Shown here: piece after piece, positions 7,666-16,710 of the stretch
How the letters are laid out: each line of letters opens with the position of its first letter
How positions within the stretch are numbered: the first letter of the stretch is position 1
Source: JACCSI01 sp035575715
GTDB taxonomy: Bacteria; Acidobacteriota; Vicinamibacteria; Vicinamibacterales; UBA2999
DNA length: 64,000 bases
NCBI GenBank assembly: GCA_035575715.1
Contig: DATLXN010000043.1
Location: 1 to 64,000 of the forward strand
Direction: 5' to 3'
Made by a program: the position numbers and the translations under genes
The notes under the pieces: generated by a model
What the model was told of the DNA's origin: nothing
The model's database searches: none
What the model saw: the letters and a program-made list of their open reading frames with translations, nothing else

Positions 7666-8322
7666 ATGGGGTTTCACTTTATTGCCGCAGCGCTCGCCTT
7701 CGGGCTGGTCGCCCAGAGTGCGAATTCGACACCCGAAGACCTCGCTGGCCGGGTTCAGCGCCGTTACGACACCATCCGCGACTTTGAGGCTGATTTCGTG
7801 CAGTCCTACGAAGGCGGCGTCTTGCGCACCAAGACCACAGAGCGTGGGACCGTGGCGATCAAGCGCCCCGGCCGAATGCGGTGGGTCTACACCAATCCCG
7901 AACGCAAGGAATTCGTCTCGAACGGGCAGCGCATCTATTCGTACCTTCCCGGCGACAAGCAGGTCATCGTCAGTCCCGTGCCGTCTGGCGAACAGACGAC
8001 GCCGGCTCTCTTTCTCACCGGCCGTGGCCACCTGGTCCGTGATTTCACGGCGACGTTTGCCGACCTTCCGGGTGCGCCCGCCGGTGTCGTCGGGCTGAGG
8101 CTGGTCCCCCGGAAACCGGATCCCGAAGTCGAATGGTTGTTGCTCGGAGTCGATGCCACGACCTTGCAGATTCGGCACCTGGTCGCCACCGATCGACAGG
8201 GTGGCCGTTCGTCGTTTACCTTCACCAATCTGAAGGAGAACCGCAATTTGTCCGATAAACTCTTCGAGTTCCAGATTCCCCGTGGGGTCGATGTGATCAC
8301 CAACGGCGTGCCGGCAAAGTAG
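7666..8322 (+). CDS. lolA: Outer-membrane lipoprotein carrier protein LolA
   Basis: A 218-residue periplasmic chaperone that carries lipoproteins from the LolCDE transporter to the outer membrane. It has a short signal peptide (residues 1-20), then LAGRVQRRYDTIRDFEADFVQ and the LolA fold signature GTVAIKRPGRMRWVYTNPE. The length matches the family. The secretin lipoprotein gene starts 9 bases downstream, so the two are probably one transcript and the secretin is a likely client. The 170 bases upstream are AT-richer than their surroundings and contain TATACT at 7603 but no matching -35 box. Confidence 0.9.
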   Translation: MGFHFIAAALAFGLVAQSANSTPEDLAGRVQRRYDTIRDFEADFVQSYEGGVLRTKTTERGTVAIKRPGRMRWVYTNPERKEFVSNGQRIYSYLPGDKQVIVSPVPSGEQTTPALFLTGRGHLVRDFTATFADLPGAPAGVVGLRLVPRKPDPEVEWLLLGVDATTLQIRHLVATDRQGGRSSFTFTNLKENRNLSDKLFEFQIPRGVDVITNGVPAK

Positions 8323-8331
8323 ACCAACTGC

Positions 8332-10164
8332 GTGATTCGCCACCTAATTCTCTTCTGCAGCGTCCTGTCGCTTACCGGATGCGCCACCGGCGCTGCGCTG
8401 CGACAGGCGCAGGCCGCCGAAAGCGCCCAGGAATATGACCGGGCGGTCATCGAGTACACCAAAGTGGTCCGAGCGAGGCCCAACGATCGCACCGCACGCG
8501 CGTCGCTCGAGCAGGCCAAGTTGCGCGCGTCCCAGGATCACTTTACCAAGGCGCGGCGGCTGTCCTCGATTGGCAGGCTTGAAGAATCGTTGATCGAGTA
8601 TCAACTCGCTGCCGAACTCAACCCCTCCAACAGCACGATTCAGGACGAAATGCGCACCGCCCGTGCGCAAATGCGCGCGAAGATTGCGGTCACTGCTGAA
8701 GGCAAGACTCAGCTGGAAACACTGATCCAGCAGAGCCTGGACGCGCCGCTGCCCGGCATGGTTTTACCGGAGGGTGTCGAGCTGCCCGACACGCTGGTGT
8801 TTCGCGACGCCAACAGCCGCGAAGTATTCGTGGCGCTCGGCAAGTTCGCGAACTTGAGCATGGTGTTTGATCCGGCCTTCCGCGACACCGCGATCACCAT
8901 CGACTTGCGCAAAGCCAAGCTGGATGAAGCGCTCAACTCGGTGGGGGCGGCGACGCGGAACTTCTGGAAAATCAGTCAGCGTACGGTCACGATCATTCCC
9001 GACACTCCGGCGAAACGCCGTGAATACGAAGACGAAGTCGTGCGGGTCTTTTACTTGAGTAATGCCGACCTCAAAGAAACGATCGACATCCTGCGCATCG
9101 TCATCGACGCCAGGCGGCTGGCACAGATGACCGCGACCAACGCCATCACCATCAAGGACACGCCCGAGCGCATTGCGGCAGCGGGACGAATCATCGCCGC
9201 CATCGACAAGGCGCGGCCGGAGGTCGTAATCGATGTCGAGTTGATGGAAGTGGACCGGACGCGGATGAAAGAATACGGCCTTCAAATCGCGTCGCCCGGC
9301 ACCAACGGCATCGCCGGTCAAGCTGGTCTCAGCGACGAATTTACGCTGCGCGATCTGCGCAACCTGACCCAGTCTGATATTTTCCTGACCAACCTGCCCG
9401 GTTTGTTCTATCGCCTGCTCAAGAGCGACAGCGCGACGCGCGTGCTCGCGAATCCTCAGTTGCGCACCTCAGAAGGGATCCCGGCGCAGGCCCGCTTTGG
9501 CGAGCGCGTGCCCGTCCCGGTGACCACGTTCGCGCCGATCGCCGCCGGCGGTGTCCAGACCCAGCCGATCACGTCGTTCAACTACGAGAACATCGGCGTC
9601 AACATCGACATTACGCCGCGGATGCATCACGACGACGACGTGTCACTGGCCGTGAAGATCGAGGTCAGCAGCATTTCAGGAACGGGCTTCGGCGGATTAC
9701 CGACCTTCGGCAACCGCTCCATCAACACCGTGATCCGTTTGAAGGATGGCGAGACCAATATGCTCGCCGGCTTGATTCGCGACGATGAACGCAAAGTGCT
9801 GTCAGGGATTCCCGGCTTGAGTGACATTCCGGTGATCGGGGGAATCTTCGCGCAAAACCGGCGTGAAACGCAGGAGACTGACATCATCCTGACGCTCACG
9901 CCGCGGATCGTCCGGGTATTGGACCTGAAAGCAGATGACCTGCTGCCCTTCCGCGTCGGCCGAGACAGCGGCGCGCCGTTGATCGATATCCCGTTGCCGT
10001 CGCCGATCTCGCTTCCCCGGCCGCCAGGCAGTTTCGGCGACGGCACCACCTTCGTGCCGCCCGGCACCACCCCGCCGCCGCAAGCGCCGCTGCTGCCGAT
10101 ACCCTCGCTGCCGGTCAAGCCGCCCCCGCCGCCGCCGCCGCCGCCGCCGCCATTGGTGAATTAG
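8332..10164 (+). CDS. Secretin (type II/III secretion family) lipoprotein with TPR N-terminus
   Basis: A 610-residue outer-membrane secretin. Residues 1-17 are a lipoprotein signal with lipobox LTGC. Residues about 20-110 form tetratricopeptide-like helices; N0/N1-type domains follow (FVALGKFANLSMVFD, VRVFYLSNADLKETIDILRI), then the secretin core with INTVIRLKDGETNMLAGL and IPGLSDIPVIGGIF. The tail is Pro-rich and ends in a run of about 11 prolines. No gspC, E or F genes are adjacent, so it is an orphan secretin. It may serve type II secretion or type IV pili encoded elsewhere. The start is GTG, 9 bases after lolA. Confidence 0.85.
   Translation: MIRHLILFCSVLSLTGCATGAALRQAQAAESAQEYDRAVIEYTKVVRARPNDRTARASLEQAKLRASQDHFTKARRLSSIGRLEESLIEYQLAAELNPSNSTIQDEMRTARAQMRAKIAVTAEGKTQLETLIQQSLDAPLPGMVLPEGVELPDTLVFRDANSREVFVALGKFANLSMVFDPAFRDTAITIDLRKAKLDEALNSVGAATRNFWKISQRTVTIIPDTPAKRREYEDEVVRVFYLSNADLKETIDILRIVIDARRLAQMTATNAITIKDTPERIAAAGRIIAAIDKARPEVVIDVELMEVDRTRMKEYGLQIASPGTNGIAGQAGLSDEFTLRDLRNLTQSDIFLTNLPGLFYRLLKSDSATRVLANPQLRTSEGIPAQARFGERVPVPVTTFAPIAAGGVQTQPITSFNYENIGVNIDITPRMHHDDDVSLAVKIEVSSISGTGFGGLPTFGNRSINTVIRLKDGETNMLAGLIRDDERKVLSGIPGLSDIPVIGGIFAQNRRETQETDIILTLTPRIVRVLDLKADDLLPFRVGRDSGAPLIDIPLPSPISLPRPPGSFGDGTTFVPPGTTPPPQAPLLPIPSLPVKPPPPPPPPPPPLVN
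10126..10151 (+). repeat. CCG trinucleotide repeat in the secretin gene
   Basis: About 8.7 tandem CCG units encode the final proline run of the secretin. Such simple repeats gain and lose units by slippage, so the tail length may vary between strains without a frameshift. Confidence 0.8.
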
Positions 10165-10314
10165 TGATTCAGTGATTGGCGATTGCATTGCGTGAATAAG
10201 TGATTGGTGATTGAGGCTGTCAGTCGCTCAATCGGCGAATCACTCAATTCAATCGCTCAATCGCCCAATTACTCGATTCAATTACCAATCACGCAATCGC
10301 CAATCGCCAATAAA
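10165..10314. repeat. Intergenic heptamer-like repeats with inverted symmetry
   Basis: The space between the convergent secretin and murA genes has words such as GTGATTG and GCGATTG on the left and their complements (CAATCGC, CCAATCA) on the right, mostly spaced 7 bases apart, so the RNA would fold into a long imperfect hairpin. The last part repeats TCGCCAA twice. It may act as a two-way terminator. A very similar element lies at 33478-33599. No gene is seen. Confidence 0.6.
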
Positions 10315-11571
10315 TTAGTCGACGCGAGCGACCTGCCCGCCCATCCCCTGCAACCGCTCGACCAGCTTGGCGTAACCGCGCTCGACCACTTCGAGATGAT
10401 CGACGCGACTCTGTCCTTTCGCCGAGAGGGCCGCAGCAATCAGCGCCATGCCGGATCGAATGTCGCGGCTATCGAGCTTGCCGCCGCGTAGGTGGCGCGG
10501 ACCGGTGACGATGATGCGGTGCGGGTCGCAGAGGAATAAATCGGCGCCCATGCCGCTCATCTGCTCCAGCGAATACAACCGCAGCTCGTAGAGCCAGTCA
10601 TGGACCAGCGTGGCGCCGGCGCACTGGGTCGCGAGTACGGTGACCAGGCTGACCAGATCGCTGGGAAAGCCGGGCCACAGGCCGGTGGTGATGCGACCAG
10701 CGTTGATCAGGGTATGCGGCTCTGCACGGTAGATCGTCCCATCATGCTCACAGTGCACGTTCATCTTGCGGAGCACTGCCGACACGACTTCCATGTCCTC
10801 CCACCGCGTACCGCCCACTTCCATCGTGCCGCCGGTAATCGCCGCCACCACCGCCCAACTACCAGCCTCGATGTAGTCGCCCCACAGGGCGCGTTTGGTG
10901 CCACGCAACTTGGCGACACCTTCGACACGAATGGTCGGACTGCCGGCGCCTTCGATGCCGGCGCCCATGCCCTGCAGGAACTCGCACAGTTCGACGACAT
11001 GCGGCTCGCACGCCGCGTGACGAATCTCGGTGCGGCCAGGTGCCGCAGCAGCGGCGAGCAGCGCGGTTTCCGTACCGGTCACTGATGCTTCGTCCAGGTA
11101 GTACGACGCCGCTTTGAGCCCGTCCGGCGCTTCGAGCGCATGACCAGGACCATCAGAGACGCGGACGCCCATGAAGCCCAATGCTTCGAGGTGGGTGCGG
11201 ATCGTGCGGCGCGTTGGAAAGTCGCCGCCGGGCGGTGCGACCATCGCACGGCCGCGGCGCGCCAGCAGTGGGCCCATCAGCAGCACTGACCCGCGCAAGC
11301 GCCCGACCAACGTGCGGTCGGGCTCGTCCTTCGACACTTCTTTGCACCGAATGCGGAGCGTCGTGGTTCCGATGCCGTCGACTTCGCCACCCAAATCGAG
11401 CAACAGCCGGCACATCACCTCAACGTCGGCAATGCGTGGCACGTTCTCGAGGATGCACTCCTCTTCGGTCAACAGGCACGCAGCAATGATCGGTAGCGCC
11501 GCATTCTTGTTGCCTTCGACATCAAGGCGGCCGTGGAGGCGGTGACCGCCTTCAATAACGAGTGTCGACAT
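10315..11571 (-). CDS. murA: UDP-N-acetylglucosamine 1-carboxyvinyltransferase, Asp variant
   Basis: A 418-residue MurA, which transfers enolpyruvate to UDP-GlcNAc in the first step of peptidoglycan synthesis. The N-terminus has the conserved EGNKNAALPI (Lys22). The catalytic loop reads PPGGDFPTRR, so Asp117 stands where most bacteria have the fosfomycin-binding Cys115. In other MurAs this change preserves activity and gives fosfomycin resistance. DIRSGM matches the DLRAS substrate loop, but the segment VHDWLYELRLY differs from typical MurA, so it may be a divergent paralogue. The ATG at 11571 follows GGGAGAGAC and overlaps murB by 20 bases. Confidence 0.88.
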   Translation of the reverse strand: MSTLVIEGGHRLHGRLDVEGNKNAALPIIAACLLTEEECILENVPRIADVEVMCRLLLDLGGEVDGIGTTTLRIRCKEVSKDEPDRTLVGRLRGSVLLMGPLLARRGRAMVAPPGGDFPTRRTIRTHLEALGFMGVRVSDGPGHALEAPDGLKAASYYLDEASVTGTETALLAAAAAPGRTEIRHAACEPHVVELCEFLQGMGAGIEGAGSPTIRVEGVAKLRGTKRALWGDYIEAGSWAVVAAITGGTMEVGGTRWEDMEVVSAVLRKMNVHCEHDGTIYRAEPHTLINAGRITTGLWPGFPSDLVSLVTVLATQCAGATLVHDWLYELRLYSLEQMSGMGADLFLCDPHRIIVTGPRHLRGGKLDSRDIRSGMALIAAALSAKGQSRVDHLEVVERGYAKLVERLQGMGGQVARVD

Positions 11572-12661
11572 GTCTCTCCCTGGGATCGAGCAGCCACTGT
11601 AGTTGGTCGGTCGGCGGAAAGCCGACAAACACCGGTTCCGGAACAATCGCCACTGCGAAGGTGTCGAAGACGGCGCGCTTGATATCGCTCGCCAACGCAA
11701 GGACATCGGCCGCACGCGCACCGCCGTGATTGATGATCGCTTGCGCTTGAAACGGCGAGATGCCGACGGGACCCCGCGTGACACCTTTGCTGAACCCCGA
11801 GCGTTCGATCAGCCACGCCGCCGGCAATTTCACCGACTCGGTATCGAGCGGATAGTGCGGCACCGGCGATGCACCCTCGACACGCGCTTCGACGCGCGCA
11901 AGATGTGCACGGCTGATGATCGGGTTGACAAAGAAAGACCCGCAACTGTGATTGGCCGGATTGCCTTCTTCGATGACCATGCCCTTGCGCCGGCGGATGT
12001 GAATAGTCGCCGCGCGGACGGCCGAGAGCGACGGCGACAGGTCGCCGGCTTCCTTGCAATAGGCCACGACATCGGCATAACTCACGGTCGGCGGGGCATC
12101 CTGGGTTAACGCAAACGCGACACCGGTCACGATGTACTGGTTGGCATCCTGATGCTTGAAGCGACTGGTTCGATAACCGAAGGCGCACTCAGCGGCGGCA
12201 AACTGCACGGCGCGATTCGTCTCGCGGTTGATGGTGTTGACGTGGCTAATGGTGGCCGACACATCCTGCCCATACGCGCCGACGTTTTGCACCGGTGTGC
12301 CACCGACTTGCCCGGGAATGCCAGACAGGCACTCGAGGCCGGCGCAGTTGGCGGCGACGGTGTGCGCCACGAATGGGTCCCACGGTTCGCCGGCGCCGGC
12401 GACAAAGGTCACACGGCCATCGGCAACGGTCGTCTCGATGCCGCGGATGTCGACATGAATCACCAGACCGGGAAACCCTTCGTCGGCGAACACCACATTG
12501 CTGCCGCCGCCGAGCACGTGCACTGGTAACTGGTGTTGTGAGGCCCACGCTAAGGCGTCGTGGACCTCCTCTTCGGTTGTGGCACGGCAGAACCAGCGGG
12601 CTGCGCCGCCAACACCGAGGGTACAGTGCGTTGCGAGGGCGACGTCCGGTTGAATCGTCAT
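11552..12661 (-). CDS. murB: UDP-N-acetylenolpyruvoylglucosamine reductase
   Basis: A 369-residue flavoenzyme that reduces enolpyruvyl-UDP-GlcNAc to UDP-MurNAc with NADPH. The FAD-binding region shows HVLGGGSNVVFADEGF and CLSGIPGQVGGTPVQNVGAYGQ-type sequence, and the C-terminal domain has the catalytic loop NHSCGSFFVNP. The length is typical of the longer (type I) form. The ATG at 12661 overlaps the pxpC stop (ATGA), and the gene's end overlaps the murA start, so the two consecutive enzymes of the pathway are translationally coupled in the order murB then murA. Confidence 0.93.
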   Translation of the reverse strand: MTIQPDVALATHCTLGVGGAARWFCRATTEEEVHDALAWASQHQLPVHVLGGGSNVVFADEGFPGLVIHVDIRGIETTVADGRVTFVAGAGEPWDPFVAHTVAANCAGLECLSGIPGQVGGTPVQNVGAYGQDVSATISHVNTINRETNRAVQFAAAECAFGYRTSRFKHQDANQYIVTGVAFALTQDAPPTVSYADVVAYCKEAGDLSPSLSAVRAATIHIRRRKGMVIEEGNPANHSCGSFFVNPIISRAHLARVEARVEGASPVPHYPLDTESVKLPAAWLIERSGFSKGVTRGPVGISPFQAQAIINHGGARAADVLALASDIKRAVFDTFAVAIVPEPVFVGFPPTDQLQWLLDPRERHVDTRY

Positions 12662-13605
12662 GCGCGTTGGTCGTCGCTCGAGACGCGCAACAGCGGACGT
12701 TCGCGAGCAATCAGCGCCGCGGCGGCTTCCTGTCGCGTGCACGCAGCGAACTCGATGATGTCGCCAGGCGCGAGTTGTCCGGCGATCGGCAAGTCCGCGG
12801 CGATGACCGCGGCGATCTTGGGATACCCGCCGGCAGTCTGTCGATCCGCCATCAACAGGATCGGTTCCCCTGCCGGCGGCACTTGAATCGCGCCGAAGGT
12901 GACCGGCTCTGAGATCGGTTCGCCGCCGCGTGCGCGCGGCAGCGACGGCCCTTCGAGCCGATAGCCCATGCGGTTCGATCGCGGCGACACCACGAAGCCG
13001 ACGGTGGTCAGCGTCCGCATCGCCTGCGGGGTAAACCACTCGGCCTGCGGCCCGGCCATCACCCGCAATCGGGCACGGCCTTGCGGCAATGGCATCGGCA
13101 TCCCGCGCCGAGCGACGCGCTCGACAGCAGTCGCGGCGATCGGCAACCGATCGCCGGCGATCAACGCACGTCCCTGGACCCCGCCCATGGCACTGACGAC
13201 ATGCGTTGCGCGGCTTCCCAGAAGTGCCGGAATCTGGAATCCGTCGGCGACCGCGAGGTAGGCACGTGCGCCTGCGCGCCGCCGCCCGAACTGCACGCGG
13301 CCCCCACGCGGCACCGCCGCCGACGTGCAACCGGCAATCGCCTGCCCATTACAGGTCACGTCGAACTCTGCGCCACACACCGCGATCATGGTCGGCGCAT
13401 CGAATTCAAGTTCCGGTCCAATCAACGTAATCTCGAGCGTAGCCGCATCCGCCGCGTTGCCGACCAGTGCATTAGCCATGCGGTGCGAAAACGTATCCAT
13501 CGGCCCGGCCACCGCCACCCCTGATGACTGATGGCCCCATCGCCCCAGGTCCTGCACGGTCGTCAACAACCCGGGACGCACGACCTGAACCGCACCTGCG
13601 CTCAT
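12658..13605 (-). CDS. pxpC: 5-oxoprolinase subunit C (KipA-like)
   Basis: A 315-residue biotin-dependent-carboxyltransferase-fold protein of the KipA/PxpC family, which with PxpA and PxpB opens 5-oxoproline to glutamate using ATP. Diagnostic stretches are VVRPGLLTTVQDLGRWGHQ, the GPMD segment and the late segment ADRQTAGGYPKIA. The start chosen (13605) lies 8 bases after pxpB; an upstream extension would overlap pxpB. pxpA is not next to it, so the third subunit must be elsewhere if the complex is active. Its place between mpl and murB is unusual. Confidence 0.88.
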   Translation of the reverse strand: MSAGAVQVVRPGLLTTVQDLGRWGHQSSGVAVAGPMDTFSHRMANALVGNAADAATLEITLIGPELEFDAPTMIAVCGAEFDVTCNGQAIAGCTSAAVPRGGRVQFGRRRAGARAYLAVADGFQIPALLGSRATHVVSAMGGVQGRALIAGDRLPIAATAVERVARRGMPMPLPQGRARLRVMAGPQAEWFTPQAMRTLTTVGFVVSPRSNRMGYRLEGPSLPRARGGEPISEPVTFGAIQVPPAGEPILLMADRQTAGGYPKIAAVIAADLPIAGQLAPGDIIEFAACTRQEAAAALIARERPLLRVSSDDQRA

Positions 13606-13613
13606 CCCTGTGC

Positions 13614-14258
13614 TTACGCCGGAACGAAACGAACCATGTCGCCGGGCTGCAGCAAGCTGGGCTGCATACGCTGACTGTCGAACATCACCGCGTCGGTGCG
13701 GCCGATCACCTGCCATCCGCCGGGCGTGGCCATCGGATACACACCGGTCTGTTCCCCGGCGATGCCGACCGAACCAGCGGCGACGCGTTCCCGCGGCATG
13801 CGGTGACGCGGCGCTGCGATCCGCGCGTCGACACGGCCCAGATAGGCAAATCCAGGGACAAAGCCGAGCATGTAGACGCGGTAGTGCATCGCGCTATGCC
13901 GTTCGATCACCTCGGCCGTGCTGCACTGCGCCCACTCCGCCACCGCCGTGAGATCAGGCCCGTCAGCGCCCCCATAGCGCACGACGAGGTCCACCGGCGC
14001 TCCGTCGGGGATGAGCGGCTGCTCACCGAGTGCATCTGATTCTTCCTCGATGGCGCGTTCGAGCGCGGCGAGATCGGTCAACAGCGGGTCGTAATGCACA
14101 CCGATGGCACAGTAAGAGGGGACGATGTCGCGCACCTGGCTCCCGAGACGATGGCGCAGGCGTTGGGCAAGAGTGATGGCGCGTTGATTGACGACCGGAT
14201 CGATTGACCCGTCCCACTCGACGAGCAGCATCGTGTCGCCCGACGCGCGGATGGTCAA
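13614..14258 (-). CDS. pxpB: 5-oxoprolinase subunit B (KipI-like)
   Basis: A 214-residue PxpB/KipI protein, partner of PxpC in ATP-dependent 5-oxoprolinase. It carries the typical N-terminal region ending SYCAIGVHYDP and the core GFVPGFAYLGRVD, the P-R-H-R-M-P-R segment and ATPGGWQVIGRT. The start is TTG in a four-base overlap with the mpl stop (TTGA), which matches the ATGA and GTGA overlaps nearby. In Bacillus the homologues also inhibit the sporulation kinase KinA, but nothing here points to that role. Confidence 0.88.
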   Translation of the reverse strand: MTIRASGDTMLLVEWDGSIDPVVNQRAITLAQRLRHRLGSQVRDIVPSYCAIGVHYDPLLTDLAALERAIEEESDALGEQPLIPDGAPVDLVVRYGGADGPDLTAVAEWAQCSTAEVIERHSAMHYRVYMLGFVPGFAYLGRVDARIAAPRHRMPRERVAAGSVGIAGEQTGVYPMATPGGWQVIGRTDAVMFDSQRMQPSLLQPGDMVRFVPA

Positions 14259-15655
14259 CCGAGCGCCTCGAGCAGCTTGCCGTGGATGCCGTCAAATCCG
14301 CCGTTCGACATGACCACCACGATGTCGCCGGCCTTCGCCTCGCCAGCCACCTCACGCACAATCGTGTCGACGTCCGGCAGATGCCGCGCCGCGACGCCGT
14401 GTGCCCGCAGGTCGGTCACCAGGTCGTCTTCAGACAGCCGTTCGTGTGCGGCGAGGCTCGACCGAAACACCGAGGCAATCACCACTTGATCGGCACCGCG
14501 GAACGCGCGCGCAAAATCGTCCTGAAAGATCCGGCGGCACGACGACGCCGAGCGCGGTTCGAAAATCGCCCAGATCCGCCGCTCCGGTTGCGCCGCTCGC
14601 AGCGCGGTCAATGTCTCGGTGACCGCGGTCGGGTGGTGCGCGAAGTCGTCATAGACCACGACCTCGCGGCGCTCGCCGACGACTTCCAGCCGCCGCTTGA
14701 CGCCGCGAAATTCGGCAAGGCCGTCGCGTAAGGTATCGATCGCGACCCCGCACGCGCGCCCCACGGCGATCGCCGCCAGCGCATTGCGAACATTGTGCGC
14801 GCCAACCAGCGGGACGACGAAGACGCCGTGGTCGGTCGCGTTCTCCAGCACGCGAAATGCTGTCGACGCACCGGCTGCCTGAATATCGGCCGCGCGCCAA
14901 TCGAACCCTGCGCCGGTGCCAAATGTCTGGACCCGGCTACGGGCGCCAGCGGCCAGTGCCGCGGCGTCAGGGCTATCGGCACCGATCAGCGTCAACCCAT
15001 TACGCGGCACGAGGTTAACCAGCCGGCGGAATGCCAGCCTGACGGCATCAATGTTGTCGTAAATGTCCGCGTGGTCGAACTCGATGTTGTTGATGACCGC
15101 GATGTCGGGCAGATACTTCAGGAACTTGGCTGTCTTGTCGAAGAATGCGCTGTCGTATTCGTCGCCTTCAATGACAAACGGCGCATCGACAGCGCCGATC
15201 CGATAACTCGATCCGCCGTCGCCAAAGTTTCGCGCGATCCCGCCGATGAACACCGTGGGGTCGGTGCCGGCATGGGTCAGCAGCCAGCCGGCCAGCGATG
15301 ATGTTGTCGTCTTGCCGTGCGTGCCCGCGATCACCACCGAACGCGCCTGCCACAGAAAGTGTTCGCGGAGCGCTTCGGGCAACGACACATGGCGCATCTT
15401 GCGATCGAGCACCGCTTCCAATTCGGCGTTGCCCCGCGAGATGGCGTTGCCGACGACGACGAAGTCGAGTCCGTCTTCGATGTGCTCGGCCTTGTAGCCC
15501 TGCAAAATCGGGATGCCCTCCGCGGCGAGAAAATCGCTCATCGGCGGGTAGACCTTTTCATCCGACCCGCGGACATCGAACCCGCGATGCTTGAGCAGCG
15601 CCGCGAGGGTCCCCATCGCCGTGCCGCAGATGCCGATCAGATGCACACGTGCCAT
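14255..15655 (-). CDS. mpl: UDP-MurNAc:L-Ala-D-Glu-meso-DAP ligase
   Basis: A 466-residue Mur-ligase that joins the recycled tripeptide L-Ala-gamma-D-Glu-meso-DAP to UDP-MurNAc. It has the Mur-ligase N-terminal Rossmann motif LIGICGTAMG, the P-loop AGTHGKTTTSS, the central EGDEYDSAFFD and the C-terminal DDFAHHPTAV. The early GICGTAMG and the EYDSAFFDKTAKF stretch favour Mpl over MurC. It implies DAP-type peptidoglycan and a recycling route, in agreement with the ldcA and nagZ genes just upstream in transcription. Confidence 0.92.
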   Translation of the reverse strand: MARVHLIGICGTAMGTLAALLKHRGFDVRGSDEKVYPPMSDFLAAEGIPILQGYKAEHIEDGLDFVVVGNAISRGNAELEAVLDRKMRHVSLPEALREHFLWQARSVVIAGTHGKTTTSSLAGWLLTHAGTDPTVFIGGIARNFGDGGSSYRIGAVDAPFVIEGDEYDSAFFDKTAKFLKYLPDIAVINNIEFDHADIYDNIDAVRLAFRRLVNLVPRNGLTLIGADSPDAAALAAGARSRVQTFGTGAGFDWRAADIQAAGASTAFRVLENATDHGVFVVPLVGAHNVRNALAAIAVGRACGVAIDTLRDGLAEFRGVKRRLEVVGERREVVVYDDFAHHPTAVTETLTALRAAQPERRIWAIFEPRSASSCRRIFQDDFARAFRGADQVVIASVFRSSLAAHERLSEDDLVTDLRAHGVAARHLPDVDTIVREVAGEAKAGDIVVVMSNGGFDGIHGKLLEALG

Positions 15656-15686
15656 TACTGTCGAACCGCCTTCGCTCTAGTCATCC

Positions 15687-15720
15687 GCAGATTACGCAGA
15701 TTACGCAGATTGCAGATTAC
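15687..15720. repeat. GCAGATTAC tandem repeat
   Basis: Between ldcA and mpl, the word GCAGATTAC occurs three times, with one shortened GCAGATT between the second and third copies. It is one of several short intergenic tandem repeats in the window. No gene or clear terminator is seen in the 110-base gap. Confidence 0.6.
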
Positions 15721-15765
15721 ACCGATAAATAGGTCACGCGTATCTGTGCCACTGCGGCATCTGCG

Positions 15766-16710
15766 TTACTCGACAGCTGCTTCTTCAATCACCAACACCG
15801 GCGCCGGCGTCGTCACCACCCGCGCGCGGACGCCGAATGGCAGGGTCCACGTCGTGCCGCTGGTGTGACCCGACGGAAAGCCGAACAGCACCGGACCGCT
15901 GAAGTTCTTCACGAAATCCGAGAGCACGTCACGAATGGCGTGTTCGCCCCCCGGCTCGTCACACGACGGCATTTCGCCGAAGACCAGTGCACTGGCGCGC
16001 GATAAAATGCCGGCTTGCGCCAACTGCGTCAACATCCGGTCGACGCGATACGGCCGTTCGCCAATGTCCTCGATAAACAGAATCGCGCCGGCCGGCGGAT
16101 CAAAGGCCCACGGTGTCCCCAGCGATGCGGTGAGCTGCGTTAACGTGCCGCCCAGCAGCGGCCCTTGCGCCTCACCGCGACGCATCACCTCCAGCGCCGG
16201 CGGCGCAAGCGGGCCGAGCGGCGCGGCGACGGTCACGGCGCGGATAAATGAGTCGCGGTGATAGGCGGTTTCGCCGGCCGACAGGCGCCGCTCGACCATC
16301 GGGCCATGAAAGCCGACCAGGCCGTGCTGTAACTGGTACCACAGCAAAGCCGTGACGTCGCTGTAACCGACTAGCACCTTGCGCGCCTTGCGCATCAGTG
16401 CGGCGTCCAGCAGCGGCAGCATTTGTGCGCTGCCGTAGCCGCCACGCACGGCAATGATGCCGGCCACGGTGCGGTCTTTCCATGCGTCATGGAGCGCGGC
16501 AGCCCGCATCACCGCGTCGCCGGCGACAAAGCGCTGCCGCGCGAAGACGCGATCATCGAACACCGCCTCGAACCCCAGGCGCTGCAATTCGACAACGCCG
16601 GCGTCGAACTCGTCGCGTTGGAACGGGCTCGCCGGCGCGATCAACGCCAGCCGGTCGCCTGATTTGAGACGGCGCGGCTTGAGCCATGCCGCGCTGGCCT
16701 TGGCGATCAC
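15766..16710 (-). CDS. ldcA: LD-carboxypeptidase (peptidase family S66)
   Basis: A 314-residue S66 peptidase that removes the terminal D-Ala from recycled murein tetrapeptides, giving the tripeptide used by Mpl. The nucleophile is in VGYSDVTALL (Ser117). Further family marks are IIAVRGGYGSAQMLP, a Glu in ILFIEDIGERPYRVDRML and a late His in FPSGHTSG. No signal peptide, so it is cytoplasmic, as recycling needs. The GTG start overlaps the nagZ stop (GTGA). MccF-type self-immunity proteins share the fold, but the gene context favours recycling. Confidence 0.9.
   Translation of the reverse strand: MIAKASAAWLKPRRLKSGDRLALIAPASPFQRDEFDAGVVELQRLGFEAVFDDRVFARQRFVAGDAVMRAAALHDAWKDRTVAGIIAVRGGYGSAQMLPLLDAALMRKARKVLVGYSDVTALLWYQLQHGLVGFHGPMVERRLSAGETAYHRDSFIRAVTVAAPLGPLAPPALEVMRRGEAQGPLLGGTLTQLTASLGTPWAFDPPAGAILFIEDIGERPYRVDRMLTQLAQAGILSRASALVFGEMPSCDEPGGEHAIRDVLSDFVKNFSGPVLFGFPSGHTSGTTWTLPFGVRARVVTTPAPVLVIEEAAVE

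Noticed and set aside
11572..11784. N-terminal extension of murA to 11784
   Set aside because: The added residues lie wholly inside murB and do not match MurA, whose normal start is at 11571.
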